Below, one piece after another: positions 1-8,680 of a stretch of DNA of 56,572 bases. A program made the translations under genes and the position numbers. The notes beneath the pieces were generated by a model. The model saw only the letters and a list, made by a program, of their open reading frames with translations, was not told where the DNA came from and made no database searches. Source of the DNA: Bacteroidota bacterium (lineage in GTDB: Bacteria; Bacteroidota; Bacteroidia; NS11-12g; UBA9320); assembly GCA_013359235.1 (NCBI GenBank), contig JABWCE010000001.1, positions 274,404 to 330,975 of the forward strand. The letters run 5' to 3'. How positions within the stretch are numbered: position 1 is the first letter of the stretch; each line of letters opens with the position of its first letter.

Positions 1-3
1 AAA

Positions 4-66
4 GCCACTTTAGCTCAGCTGGTAGAGCCCCGCAGTTGCGGGATAATCAGTCGGTCAGCTAAAGTG
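4..66 (+). pseudogene. broken tRNA-Thr-like copy
   Basis: Bases 1-28 are identical to 72-99, the leader, acceptor 5' strand and D-arm of the intact tRNA-Thr, and 45-57 are identical to 111-123. The anticodon arm is replaced by a small hairpin (CCCGC-AGTT-GCGGG, 29-42), and the T-arm and 3' acceptor strand are missing. The segment ends in AGCTAAAGTG (57-66), the exact reverse complement of 6-15, so the whole piece can fold into one stem-loop. It cannot be a working tRNA. It is either a degenerate tandem duplication or an assembly artefact at the end of the contig; its place at base 1 makes the second quite possible. Confidence 0.5.
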
Positions 67-74
67 AAAAAAAA

Positions 75-147
75 GCCACTTTAGCTCAGCTGGTAGAGCA
101 ACTGATTTGTAATCAGTCGGTCATTGGTTCGATTCCGATAAGTGGCT
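75..147 (+). tRNA. tRNA-Thr (anticodon TGT)
   Basis: A complete cloverleaf can be drawn: acceptor GCCACTT pairs with AAGTGGC (140-146), the D-arm is normal, the anticodon stem ACTGA/TCAGT encloses TT-TGT-AA, and the T-loop is GGTTCGATTCC-like. The anticodon TGT (108-110) reads Thr codons ACA and ACG. No CCA is encoded. It is the first intact gene of a Thr-Tyr-Gly-Thr-tuf cluster, the same order as thrU-tyrU-glyT-thrT-tufB in Escherichia coli. Confidence 0.95.
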
Positions 148-211
148 CAAAAAAGTGAGGAGTAGGACAACAGAGAGGGATACGTTTTTTTGAAATATTG
201 AAACATATCAT

Positions 212-294
212 GGGGAGTTACCAGAGTGGCCAAATGGGGCAGACTGTAAATCTGTTGGCTTACGCCTTCGGTGGTTCGAATCCACCACTCCCCA
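212..294 (+). tRNA. tRNA-Tyr (anticodon GTA)
   Basis: This is a class II tRNA of 83 bases with the expected long variable arm. The acceptor GGGGAGT pairs with ACTCCCC (287-293) and the discriminator base is A. The anticodon stem GCAGA/TCTGT encloses CT-GTA-AA, with GTA at 246-248. The variable arm contains GGCTTACGCC and the T-arm is GGTGGTTCGAATCCACC. It is probably co-transcribed with the flanking tRNAs; about 65 bases separate it from tRNA-Thr(TGT). Confidence 0.95.
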
Positions 295-313
295 CGGTTT
301 AGTTTAAAAGAAT

Positions 314-386
314 GCGGGAGTAGCTCAGTTGGTAGAGCGACAGCCTTCCAAGCTGTAGGTCGCGGGTTCGAGCCTCGTCTCCCGCT
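314..386 (+). tRNA. tRNA-Gly (anticodon TCC)
   Basis: The acceptor GCGGGAG pairs with CTCCCGC (379-385), the anticodon stem ACAGC/GCTGT encloses CT-TCC-AA, and the T-arm reads GCGGGTTCGAGCCTCGT. The anticodon TCC reads GGA and GGG. No CCA tail is encoded. It is the third intact member of the Thr-Tyr-Gly-Thr array, 19 bases after tRNA-Tyr. Confidence 0.95.
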
Positions 387-399
387 CATTTTTTACCAA

Positions 400-471
<72 letters not shown>

Positions 472-585
472 CTAAAAAAATGCATACCGTGGGGATTAAC
501 AAAATGTTTCAATTTAATATATAATTAAGATATAAAAATAATAAAATAAATTAAAAAATTTAAAACAACTTAAATATATACCAAA

Positions 586-1773
586 ATGGCAAAAGAAAAA
601 TTCGACCGTTCAAAACCGCACGTTAACATTGGAACAATCGGACACGTGGATCATGGTAAAACAACCTTAACCGCTGCAATCACAAAAGTATTGGCAGAAA
701 GAGGTTTATCTGAAGCAAGATCATTCGAATCAATTGATTCGGCGCCTGAAGAAAAAGAACGTGGTATTACTATCAATACTGCTCACGTTGAATATTCAAC
801 GGCAAATCGTCATTATGCTCACGTTGACTGCCCTGGTCACGCTGACTATGTAAAAAACATGGTTACTGGTGCAGCTCAGATGGATGGAGCAATTATTGTA
901 GTAGCAGCTACTGACGGACCTATGCCTCAAACAAAAGAACATATTCTTTTGGCACGTCAGGTTGGTGTTCCTCGTTTAGTTGTGTTTATGAATAAAGTTG
1001 ATATGGTTGATGATGAAGAGTTATTGGAAATTGTAGAAATGGAAATCAGAGACTTATTGAAATTCTACGAATTTGATGCTGACAATACTCCTATTATTAG
1101 AGGGTCAGCACTTGGAGGATTAAATGGTGAACCAAAATGGGTTGAAAAAATTGTTGAATTGATGGATGCAGTTGATAATTGGATACCGATACCTACTCGT
1201 TTGACAGACAAACCATTTTTGATGCCGATAGAAGACGTATTTTCTATTACAGGACGTGGTACTGTTGCAACCGGACGTATTGAAAGAGGAGTAATAAATG
1301 TAGGAGATGGCGTTGATATTATAGGAATGGGAGCAGAAAATTTAGCATCAACTGTTACAGGTGTAGAAATGTTCCGTAAATTATTAGACAGAGGCGAAGC
1401 TGGTGACAATGCTGGCTTATTGCTTAGAGGTATTGATAAAGACCAAATCAGAAGAGGTATGGTTATTTGTGCTCCAAAATCAGTAACTCCACATAAAAAA
1501 TTCAAAGCAGAAGTTTACGTACTTTCAAAAGAAGAAGGTGGAAGACACACACCATTTTTCAATAAATATCGCCCTCAGTTTTACTTCCGTACAACTGACG
1601 TTACAGGAGAAATTTCATTACCTGAAAACACAGAAATGGTAATGCCTGGCGATAATTTAACTATCACCGTAGAGCTTATTAATCCAATTGCAATGGAAAA
1701 AGGTTTGAAGTTTGCTATCAGAGAAGGTGGCAGAACTGTAGGTGCCGGACAAGTAACTGAAATATTAGATTAA
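586..1773 (+). CDS. tuf: elongation factor Tu
   Basis: EF-Tu is the cytoplasmic GTPase that carries aminoacyl-tRNA to the ribosomal A site. At 395 residues it has the usual bacterial length. The G domain shows the P-loop GHVDHGKT (19-26), switch I around ERGITI, DCPGH (81-85) and NKVD (136-139). Beta-barrel domains 2 and 3 follow and are complete to the C-terminus (VTEILD). The start ATG is followed by the canonical [10 protein letters not shown]. It lies between the tRNA-Thr(GGT) and tRNA-Trp genes, an arrangement typical of tufB-type loci linked to secE-nusG and the ribosomal protein/rpoBC operon. No defect is visible. Confidence 0.98.
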   Translation: MAKEKFDRSKPHVNIGTIGHVDHGKTTLTAAITKVLAERGLSEARSFESIDSAPEEKERGITINTAHVEYSTANRHYAHVDCPGHADYVKNMVTGAAQMDGAIIVVAATDGPMPQTKEHILLARQVGVPRLVVFMNKVDMVDDEELLEIVEMEIRDLLKFYEFDADNTPIIRGSALGGLNGEPKWVEKIVELMDAVDNWIPIPTRLTDKPFLMPIEDVFSITGRGTVATGRIERGVINVGDGVDIIGMGAENLASTVTGVEMFRKLLDRGEAGDNAGLLLRGIDKDQIRRGMVICAPKSVTPHKKFKAEVYVLSKEEGGRHTPFFNKYRPQFYFRTTDVTGEISLPENTEMVMPGDNLTITVELINPIAMEKGLKFAIREGGRTVGAGQVTEILD

Positions 1774-1789
1774 TTATAATATTTTAAAA

Positions 1790-1860
1790 ACGGGTATAGT
1801 TCAATGGTAGAATAGAGGTCTCCAAAACCTTAGATCAGGGTTCGAATCCTTGTACCCGTG
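1790..1860 (+). tRNA. tRNA-Trp (anticodon CCA)
   Basis: The acceptor ACGGGTA pairs with TACCCGT (1853-1859) and the discriminator base is G. The anticodon stem GAGGT/ACCTT, with one G-T pair, encloses CT-CCA-AA. At 71 bases it is normal for this tRNA. It sits 16 bases after tuf and 12 bases before the secE ATG, so it must be processed out of a tuf-secE transcript. A tRNA-Trp between tuf and secE is seen in many bacteria outside the enterics. Confidence 0.95.
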
Positions 1861-1872
1861 CAGAGAAAAAAA

Positions 1873-2067
1873 ATGGAAAAAATAAAAATACTGTGGCGTA
1901 ATACAATTGATGAACTTCTTAACAAAGTATCGTGGCCTACATGGGACGAGTTAAGAACAAGTACACTTATTGTATTAGTTGCTTCACTTATCTTTAGTAT
2001 AATAATTTATGCTATTGATACATCTTTCGGTTTTGTTACCGAAATGTTTTACAAGTTTATGGAGTAA
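1873..2067 (+). CDS. secE: preprotein translocase subunit SecE
   Basis: SecE is the small inner-membrane subunit that clamps SecY in the Sec translocon. The 64-residue protein has the short single-helix form: an amphipathic N-terminal part carrying the conserved KVSWPTWDEL (about 18-27), then one membrane helix at about 33-53. I chose the ATG at 1873. An in-frame GTG at 1858 would overlap the last bases of tRNA-Trp and add five residues that are not expected in the family. nusG follows after 9 bases, as in most bacteria. Confidence 0.95.
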   Translation: MEKIKILWRNTIDELLNKVSWPTWDELRTSTLIVLVASLIFSIIIYAIDTSFGFVTEMFYKFME

Positions 2068-2076
2068 TTTCAAAAA

Positions 2077-2628
2077 ATGGAAAAATCACTGGAAGAATAT
2101 AAATGGTATGTAGTAAGGGCTATTAGTGGCAAAGAACGAAAAGTTAAAGCCATTATAGAATCTGAGCTTATGCGTGAAAACTTAAGCCAATATGTACCTA
2201 CTATTCTTATTCCTATGGAAAAAGTTTATGAAATAAAAAAAGGAAAGAAAACTTCAAAAGAAAAAAGCTTTTATCCAGGTTATATTTTAATAAATGCTTT
2301 GCTCGTTGGTGAAGTTGTACCAGTTATAAAATCAATAAACGGTGTTGTAGGTTTTTTGGGTAATCAAGGAGAACCAACTCCATTAAGACAATCAGAAGTA
2401 AACAGAATATTAGGAGCCGTTGACGAAAGTAATGAAAAAGGAGAATCACATGCAGAACCTTTCATTGTTGGGGAATTTGTAAACGTTGTGGACGGTCCTT
2501 TCAATGGTTTCAGCGGGGTTATAGAAGAAATAAATGAAGAAAAGAAAAAGCTAAAAGTTATGGTTAAAATTTTTGGACGTAAAACTCCATTAGAATTAAA
2601 TTATTTACAAGTACAAAAAGAACAATAA
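2077..2628 (+). CDS. nusG: transcription termination/antitermination factor NusG
   Basis: NusG binds the RNA polymerase clamp, aids processivity, and couples transcription to Rho or the ribosome. The 183 residues hold an NGN domain (about 9-115, starting KWYVVRAISGKERK) and a C-terminal KOW domain (about 128-180; FVNVVDGPFNGFSGVIEEI). There is no inserted domain. It lies between secE and rplK; the rplK ATG is only 6 bases downstream, so these genes are translated from one mRNA. Confidence 0.97.
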   Translation: MEKSLEEYKWYVVRAISGKERKVKAIIESELMRENLSQYVPTILIPMEKVYEIKKGKKTSKEKSFYPGYILINALLVGEVVPVIKSINGVVGFLGNQGEPTPLRQSEVNRILGAVDESNEKGESHAEPFIVGEFVNVVDGPFNGFSGVIEEINEEKKKLKVMVKIFGRKTPLELNYLQVQKEQ

Positions 2629-2634
2629 GAAATT

Positions 2635-3066
2635 ATGGCAAAAGAAATTTCAGGTTTTGTAAAATTACAAGTTAAAGGAGGACAGGCAAATCCTGCACCA
2701 CCTATTGGTCCGGCATTAGGATCAAAAGGTGTAAATATCATGGAATTTTGCAAACAATTTAATGCAAGAACTCAAGATAGGCAAGGAAAAGTATTACCGG
2801 TTACTATCACAGTATATATTGATAAATCTTTTGATTTTATAATTAAAACTCCTCCGGTAGCCGCCCAACTTCTCGAAGCTACAAAAATTCAAAAAGGTTC
2901 TGACCAACCAAATCGTAAAAGAGTAGGTTCGGTTACTTGGGAGCAAGTTAAAAAAATTGCAGAAGAAAAAATGCCCGATTTAAATTGTTTCAATGTAGAT
3001 TCAGCAATGAATATGGTTGCCGGCACAGCTCGAAGCATGGGAATAAGTATTACAGGTGAAAGATAA
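2635..3066 (+). CDS. rplK: 50S ribosomal protein L11
   Basis: L11 binds the GTPase-associated region of 23S rRNA with L10-L12. The 143 residues are the standard length. The N-terminal domain carries [20 protein letters not shown] (about 15-34), the proline-rich face targeted by thiopeptides in other bacteria, and the C-terminal RNA-binding domain ends in [10 protein letters not shown]. It is followed by rplA after 23 bases. No unusual residues stand out. Confidence 0.97.
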   Translation: MAKEISGFVKLQVKGGQANPAPPIGPALGSKGVNIMEFCKQFNARTQDRQGKVLPVTITVYIDKSFDFIIKTPPVAAQLLEATKIQKGSDQPNRKRVGSVTWEQVKKIAEEKMPDLNCFNVDSAMNMVAGTARSMGISITGER

Positions 3067-3089
3067 ATAATAATTTATTCAGAAAAGAA

Positions 3090-3779
3090 ATGAAAATTAC
3101 CAAAAACAGAAAAGCAGTAATTGCAAAATACGATAAGACAAAATCATACAGCCTGAAAGAAGCTTCAGAAATTGTAAAAAACATTAGCTTTACAAAATTT
3201 GATTCTTCAGTTGATATTGATGTTAAACTTGGGGTTGACCCACGCCAGGCTAATCAAATGGTTAGAGGAAGCGTTTCTCTACCACACGGTACAGGCAAGC
3301 AAATAAAGGTTTTAGTATTGTGTACCCCTGATAAAGAGGAAGAGGCAAAAGCAGCAGGTGCAGATTTTGTAGGACTTGACGACTATATTGAAAAAATTTC
3401 GGGAGGATGGGTTGATGTAGATGTTATAATAACAATGCCAAGTATTATGGGAAAATTAGGAAAACTTGGAAAAATTTTAGGACCACGTAACCTTATGCCA
3501 AACCCCAAAACCGGTACTGTTACCGTTGAAATTGGTAAAGCAGTTCAGGCAACAAAAGCAGGTAAAATTGATTTTAAAGTAGATAAAACCGGCATTATAC
3601 ATACTTCCGTTGGCAAAACCAGTTTTAACCCCGATAAAATATACGAAAATGCAAAAGAAGTTTTAGATACAATTGTAAAATTAAAACCTTCTTCATCAAA
3701 AGGCACTTATATGAAAGGTATAACAATGTCAAGTACAATGAGCCCTGGAATTAAAATAGATGTTAAATCAGTTATTTAA
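3090..3779 (+). CDS. rplA: 50S ribosomal protein L1
   Basis: L1 forms the mobile stalk near the E site and in many bacteria represses its own operon by binding mRNA. The 229 residues match the family. The motif [13 protein letters not shown] (about 131-143) is intact, as is the C-terminal [11 protein letters not shown]. It sits between rplK and rplJ. I looked for an L1-type operator ahead of rplK but could not identify one by eye. Confidence 0.97.
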   Translation: MKITKNRKAVIAKYDKTKSYSLKEASEIVKNISFTKFDSSVDIDVKLGVDPRQANQMVRGSVSLPHGTGKQIKVLVLCTPDKEEEAKAAGADFVGLDDYIEKISGGWVDVDVIITMPSIMGKLGKLGKILGPRNLMPNPKTGTVTVEIGKAVQATKAGKIDFKVDKTGIIHTSVGKTSFNPDKIYENAKEVLDTIVKLKPSSSKGTYMKGITMSSTMSPGIKIDVKSVI

Positions 3780-3793
3780 AAAAACAGAAAGAA

Positions 3794-4315
3794 ATGACTA
3801 AAGTAGAAAAAAATCAAGTTATTGACGAACTTTCAGAATATTTTTCAAACTATAAATTTGTATATGTTGCCGATACTTCTGATATGAGTGCAATAGATAC
3901 AAACAAAATGAGAAGAGTATTTTATAACAAAAATGTAAAAATGAAAGTTGCAAAAAATACACTCATCATAAAAGCTCTCGAAAAATCAAATGTAGATTTT
4001 AAAGAACTCACCGATACATTAAAAGGATCTACAGCATTACTATTTTCAGAAAATGCCAAAGATGCCGCAAAAGCAATTTTAGAATTCAGGAAAAAAAGTA
4101 CAAAACCTGTTTTAAAAGGTGCGTATATTGATACTGATGTATTTATTGGTAACGATAAACTCGAAACACTTAACAATTTAAAGAGCAAAGAGGATTTAAT
4201 AGGTGAAATTATTACAATTTTACAATCTCCGGCAAAGAATGTTATATCAGCATTAAAATCTGGAGGAGGAAAATTAGCAGGAATAATTAAAACATTATCA
4301 GAAAAAGAAAGTTAA
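3794..4315 (+). CDS. rplJ: 50S ribosomal protein L10
   Basis: L10 anchors the L7/L12 dimers on the ribosomal stalk. The 173-residue protein has an N-terminal rRNA-binding domain (KMRRVFYNKNVKMKVAKNTL, about 38-57) and a C-terminal helix ending KLAGIIKTLSEKES that would bind L7/L12. Only 14 bases separate it from rplA, so there is no room for the long L10 leader found in proteobacteria. Control must therefore lie further upstream or act at translation. Confidence 0.96.
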   Translation: MTKVEKNQVIDELSEYFSNYKFVYVADTSDMSAIDTNKMRRVFYNKNVKMKVAKNTLIIKALEKSNVDFKELTDTLKGSTALLFSENAKDAAKAILEFRKKSTKPVLKGAYIDTDVFIGNDKLETLNNLKSKEDLIGEIITILQSPAKNVISALKSGGGKLAGIIKTLSEKES

Positions 4316-4356
4316 ATAATAATAAAAATAAAACAATTAAAATAAAATAATCAGAA

Positions 4357-4743
4357 ATGGCAGACTTAAAAGCATTTGCAGAACAATTGGTTAATTTAAC
4401 CGTAAAAGAAGTAAACGAATTGGCTTCTATTTTAAAAGATGAGTATGGAATTGAACCTGCCGCAGCAGCAGCAATAGCTGTAGCAGCACCTGCCGGAGGA
4501 AGTTCAGATTCAGGAGCTGCAGCAGCAGAACAAACTGAATTTACTGTAATATTGAAAAGTGCAGGACCATCAAAATTAAACGTAGTAAAAACTGTAAAAG
4601 ACATTACAGGACTTGGGCTAAAAGAAGCCAAAGATTTAGTTGACGGAGCTCCAAAAGAAGTTAAAACCAATATTTCAAAAGATGAAGCAGAGCTAATCAA
4701 ATCGAAATTGGTTGAAGCAGGAGCTGAAGTTGAGCTTAAGTAA
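4357..4743 (+). CDS. rplL: 50S ribosomal protein L7/L12
   Basis: L7/L12 forms the flexible stalk that recruits translational GTPases. The 128 residues show the N-terminal dimerisation domain (1 to about 35), an Ala/Gly/Ser-rich hinge (about 36-58), and the C-terminal factor-binding domain with [20 protein letters not shown] (about 76-95). The 41-base gap before it is AT-rich, and a strong hairpin lies just after it (4763-4795), before rpoB. Confidence 0.97.
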   Translation: MADLKAFAEQLVNLTVKEVNELASILKDEYGIEPAAAAAIAVAAPAGGSSDSGAAAAEQTEFTVILKSAGPSKLNVVKTVKDITGLGLKEAKDLVDGAPKEVKTNISKDEAELIKSKLVEAGAEVELK

Positions 4744-4762
4744 TTTAATCTCAAAAGTTTGT

Positions 4763-4795
4763 TGATAGACCCCGGAAATATCCGAGGGTCTGTCA
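4763..4795 (+). terminator. rplL-rpoB intergenic hairpin, possible attenuator
   Basis: The left arm TGATAGACCC-CGGA and right arm TCCG-(A)-GGGTCTGTCA pair over 14 base pairs, with one G-U pair, one bulged A (4785) and an AATA loop (4777-4780). The 3' side continues into the T-rich run TTGTTTATATATGTTTTT. The form is that of an intrinsic terminator or RNA-processing hairpin. In Escherichia coli the rplL-rpoB gap also holds a partial terminator and an RNase III site that lower polymerase synthesis relative to ribosomal proteins. By inference this hairpin does the same job; its sequence gives no direct proof of leakiness. Confidence 0.65.
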
Positions 4796-4840
4796 TTGTT
4801 TATATATGTTTTTAATTTTAAATTTTTAAATTTTAAAAAA

Positions 4841-7800
4841 TTGTCAAAATACATCACACCAATCGAAAGAATTAATTTTGCTAAAATTGAGAAAGTAATT
4901 GAATATCCTGATTTTCTCGACATCCAATTAAAATCGTTTGCAGAGTTTTTTCAACTCGAAACATCTTCTGAAAACAGAAAAAACGAAGGATTATTTAAAG
5001 TTTTTGCAGAAAATTTTCCCATTACTGATACAAGAAACATTTTTGTTCTTGAATTTCTTGATTATTTTATTGACCCGCCAAGATACAACATTGAAGAGTG
5101 TATTGAAAGAGGTCTGACTTATGCTGTACCATTAAAAGCAAAGTTAAAATTATCGTGTAATGATATTGAACACGAAGATTTTGAAACCATAGTTCAAGAT
5201 GTTTATTTAGGACCAATTCCTTACATGACCCCACGAGGCACATTTATTATTAATGGCGCCGAACGTGTAATTGTTTCTCAATTGCACCGCTCACCAGGGG
5301 TGTTTTTTGGTCAGACATACCATTCAAACGGAACAAAGTTATACTCGGCTCGTATAATTCCATTTAAGGGAAGTTGGATTGAATTTGCTACTGACGTAAA
5401 TAACGTGATGTATGCTTACATTGACCGAAAGAAAAAGTTTCCAGTAACTACTTTACTTAGAGCAATAGGTTACGAAACAGACAAAGATATTCTTGATATT
5501 TTTGGTCTGGCAGAAGAAATTAAAGTAAGCAAATCTGGATTAAAAAAACTCGTAGGAAGAAGACTTGCAGCAAGGGTTTTAAGAAGTTGGATTGAAGATT
5601 TTGTTGATGAAGATACAGGAGAAGTAGTTTCAATTGAAAGAAATGAAATTATTATAGAACGCGACACTGTAATTGAGGATAAACACATTGACGATATTTT
5701 AGATTCAGGTGTCAAGACTATTATTCTTACCAAAGAAGACGATAATAAAAATGATTTTGCAATAATTCAAAACACTTTACAAAAAGACACTTCAAACTCA
5801 GGAAAAGAAGCGGTAGAACATATATATCGTCAATTGAGAAATACTGATCCACCTGATGAAGAAACCGCAAGGGGAATAATAGAAAGATTGTTTTTCTCTG
5901 ACAAAAGGTACGATTTGGGAGATGTAGGTAGATATAGAATAAATAAAAAGCTCGAACTTGATATACCAATGGAAACAAAGGTTCTAACAAAACAAGACAT
6001 TATTTCCATTATCAAATTCTTAATAGATTTGAGCAATTCAAGAGCCGATGTAGATGATATTGACCATTTGAGCAATAGAAGAGTAAGAACTGTTGGAGAA
6101 CAATTGTACTCTCAGTTTGGTGTTGGTTTGGCAAGAATGGCTAGAACCATTCGCGAAAGAATGAATATTAGAGACAATGAGGTATTTACCCCTACCGATT
6201 TAATTAATGCAAGAACTCTTGCATCAGTTATAAATTCATTTTTTGGAACAAATCAACTATCGCAGTTTATGGACCAAACAAATCCATTAGCTGAAATTAC
6301 GCATAAAAGACGTATGTCAGCCCTTGGACCTGGAGGTTTATCACGTGACAGAGCTGGGTTTGAAGTGCGAGATGTACATTATACCCATTATGGAAGACTT
6401 TGTACAATTGAAACCCCTGAAGGTCCAAATATTGGTCTTATTTCATCATTAGCAGTACACGCTAAAATAAATTCACTCGGATTTATAGAAACCCCATATC
6501 GTAAAGTAACCGAAGGAAAAGTAGAAACAGAAGGCGGCGTAACTTATTTGAGTGCAGAAGAAGAAGATGGAAAAATTATTGCACAAGCAAATGCACAAAT
6601 TGATAAAGATGGAAATTTTATAACAAATGATGTAAAAGCGAGATTTGAAGGTGATTATCCAATGGTAGAGCCTGCAAAACTCCATTTTATGGATGTTGCA
6701 CCAAATCAAATAGTTTCAATTGCAGCTTCATTAATTCCATTTTTAGAGCACGACGACGCAAATAGAGCCTTGATGGGTTCGAACATGCAACGTCAGGCAG
6801 TTCCGCTTTACAAACCCGAATCGCCAATTGTAGGAACAGGTCTTGAGAAAAATGTAGCTTTAGACTCAAGAACACTTTTTATTGCCGAAGGTGAAGGAAT
6901 TGTTGAATATGTTGATTCTACTGAAATTAGAATAAGATACAATTTGACTGACGAAATGGAACTTGTTTCATTTGGCGGTGAAGTAAAATCATATAAACTT
7001 ACAAAATTCAGCCGAACAAATCAAAATACTACTATCAATCTTAGACCAATAGTAAGAAAAGGACAACGTGTAAAAGCTGGAGATGTATTAGTTGAAGGAT
7101 ATGCCACAGAAAAAGGCGAATTAGCTTTGGGTCGTAATCTAATGGTAGCATTTATGCCTTGGCAGGGTTACAATTTTGAGGACGCAATTGTTATTTCAGA
7201 AAAAGTTGTAAAAGACGATTATTTTACTTCATTACATATTACCGAATATAGTCTTGAAGTTAGAGATACTAAACGCGGTGAGGAAGAATTGACAAACGAT
7301 ATACCAAACGTAAGCGAAGAAGCCACAAAAAATCTTGATGAAAATGGTTTGATAAGAATAGGTGCAAGAGTTAAAGAAGGTGATATTTTGATTGGAAAAA
7401 TTACACCAAAAGGCGAAACCGAACCATCACCAGAAGAAAAATTACTACGAGCTATTTTTGGCGATAAAGCCGGTGATGTGAAAGACGCATCATACAAAGC
7501 ACCTCCAAGTACAGAAGGAATAATTGTTGACAAAAAACTTTTTTCGAGAACCAAAAAAGATAAAAACTCAAAAGCTGAAGAAAAAGGTTATTTAACTAAA
7601 ATTGATGCTGAGTTTGAAAAAAATGTGGCAAAACTAAAGGTTACGTTAGTTGACAAATTATTCAAAGTAGTAAATGGTAAAACTTCGCAGGGAGTATATA
7701 ATATTTATGGCGAAGACATTATTCCTAAGGGAACAAAGTTTTCGATGAAAAATATCGGAGAGGTTGATTTTTCGATAGTTTCATACAATAATTGGACTAC

Positions 7801-8653
7801 TGATTCAGAAAAAAATAATTTAATTGTACAGATTTTTAATAATTTCAAATTAAAACTCAATGAAATCACTACAGAATACAAGCGTAAATACTATGCAATA
7901 AGTGTAGGTGACGAATTACCAGCAGGTATCCTAAAAATGGCAAAAGTTTACATTGCACACAAAAGAAAACTCAAAGTTGGTGATAAAATGGCTGGAAGAC
8001 ATGGAAACAAAGGTATTGTAGCTAAAATTGTACCTCAAGAAGATATGCCATTTTTGGAAGATGGTACACCAGTTGATATAGTTCTCAATCCGTTGGGAGT
8101 ACCATCAAGGATGAATTTAGGACAAATATACGAAACAGTACTTGGCTGGGCAGGAAAAGAATTGGGGTTAAAATTTGCAACTCCAATTTTTGATGGAGCT
8201 ACCGAAAAAGAAATTTGCGATTATGTTGAAAAAGCAAATTTGCCCGAATGGGGTTATACATATCTATACAATGGTTTGACAGGTGAACGTTTCGACCAAA
8301 AAACTACAGTTGGAATAATTTATATGCTTAAATTAGGACACCTTGTAGATGATAAAATGCATGCCCGAAGCATCGGTCCTTACTCATTAATTACACAACA
8401 ACCACTTGGAGGTAAAGCACAATTCGGCGGTCAGCGTTTTGGTGAAATGGAGGTGTGGGCATTAGAAGCATTTGGAGCATCAAACATTTTAAGAGAAATT
8501 TTAACCATAAAATCTGACGATATAATTGGCAGAGCCAAAGCTTACGAAGCAATTGTAAAAGGTGATAACCTTGGCGAACCCGGAATTCCGGAATCATTCA
8601 ATGTACTTGTACACGAATTGAGAGGTCTTGGTTTAGATATAACATTTGAATAA
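4841..8653 (+). CDS. rpoB: RNA polymerase subunit beta
   Basis: This is the beta subunit of RNA polymerase, 1270 residues from this start. No ATG is available at the 5' end. The TTG at 4841 gives [18 protein letters not shown], matching the usual beginning of Bacteroidota RpoB. A TTG at 4796 would add 15 Phe-rich residues directly after the hairpin and is less likely. The rifampicin region reads [13 protein letters not shown] then [11 protein letters not shown], with the Asp, His and Ser positions linked to resistance in their sensitive form. The C-terminus carries [18 protein letters not shown]. rpoC follows after 27 bases. Confidence 0.96.
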   Translation: MSKYITPIERINFAKIEKVIEYPDFLDIQLKSFAEFFQLETSSENRKNEGLFKVFAENFPITDTRNIFVLEFLDYFIDPPRYNIEECIERGLTYAVPLKAKLKLSCNDIEHEDFETIVQDVYLGPIPYMTPRGTFIINGAERVIVSQLHRSPGVFFGQTYHSNGTKLYSARIIPFKGSWIEFATDVNNVMYAYIDRKKKFPVTTLLRAIGYETDKDILDIFGLAEEIKVSKSGLKKLVGRRLAARVLRSWIEDFVDEDTGEVVSIERNEIIIERDTVIEDKHIDDILDSGVKTIILTKEDDNKNDFAIIQNTLQKDTSNSGKEAVEHIYRQLRNTDPPDEETARGIIERLFFSDKRYDLGDVGRYRINKKLELDIPMETKVLTKQDIISIIKFLIDLSNSRADVDDIDHLSNRRVRTVGEQLYSQFGVGLARMARTIRERMNIRDNEVFTPTDLINARTLASVINSFFGTNQLSQFMDQTNPLAEITHKRRMSALGPGGLSRDRAGFEVRDVHYTHYGRLCTIETPEGPNIGLISSLAVHAKINSLGFIETPYRKVTEGKVETEGGVTYLSAEEEDGKIIAQANAQIDKDGNFITNDVKARFEGDYPMVEPAKLHFMDVAPNQIVSIAASLIPFLEHDDANRALMGSNMQRQAVPLYKPESPIVGTGLEKNVALDSRTLFIAEGEGIVEYVDSTEIRIRYNLTDEMELVSFGGEVKSYKLTKFSRTNQNTTINLRPIVRKGQRVKAGDVLVEGYATEKGELALGRNLMVAFMPWQGYNFEDAIVISEKVVKDDYFTSLHITEYSLEVRDTKRGEEELTNDIPNVSEEATKNLDENGLIRIGARVKEGDILIGKITPKGETEPSPEEKLLRAIFGDKAGDVKDASYKAPPSTEGIIVDKKLFSRTKKDKNSKAEEKGYLTKIDAEFEKNVAKLKVTLVDKLFKVVNGKTSQGVYNIYGEDIIPKGTKFSMKNIGEVDFSIVSYNNWTTDSEKNNLIVQIFNNFKLKLNEITTEYKRKYYAISVGDELPAGILKMAKVYIAHKRKLKVGDKMAGRHGNKGIVAKIVPQEDMPFLEDGTPVDIVLNPLGVPSRMNLGQIYETVLGWAGKELGLKFATPIFDGATEKEICDYVEKANLPEWGYTYLYNGLTGERFDQKTTVGIIYMLKLGHLVDDKMHARSIGPYSLITQQPLGGKAQFGGQRFGEMEVWALEAFGASNILREILTIKSDDIIGRAKAYEAIVKGDNLGEPGIPESFNVLVHELRGLGLDITFE

Positions 8654-8680
8654 ATTTTTGATAATTTTTAAAGAAAAAAT

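Noticed and set aside
147-389. An 80-residue leftward open frame over the tRNA array
   Set aside because: It is antisense to tRNA-Tyr and tRNA-Gly; such frames arise from conserved tRNA sequence.
1065-1505. Long antisense frame inside tuf, and similar ones inside rplL, rpoB and rpoC
   Set aside because: They mirror the codon bias of the sense genes and show no domain, signal or promoter of their own.
1858-1872. GTG start that would extend SecE
   Set aside because: It overlaps the 3' end of tRNA-Trp and adds residues not usual in SecE; the ATG at 1873 fits the family.
3780-3793. L10 leader or L1 operator in front of rplJ
   Set aside because: Only 14 bases are available and no structure resembling either element is visible.
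4806-4829. ATG just upstream of rpoB
   Set aside because: It is out of frame with rpoB and closes after seven codons (MFLILNF).
6240-6440. Possible rifampicin-resistance changes in RpoB
   Set aside because: The Asp, His and Ser positions tied to resistance are unchanged. The Ser to Ala change in NPLAEI is probably lineage variation.
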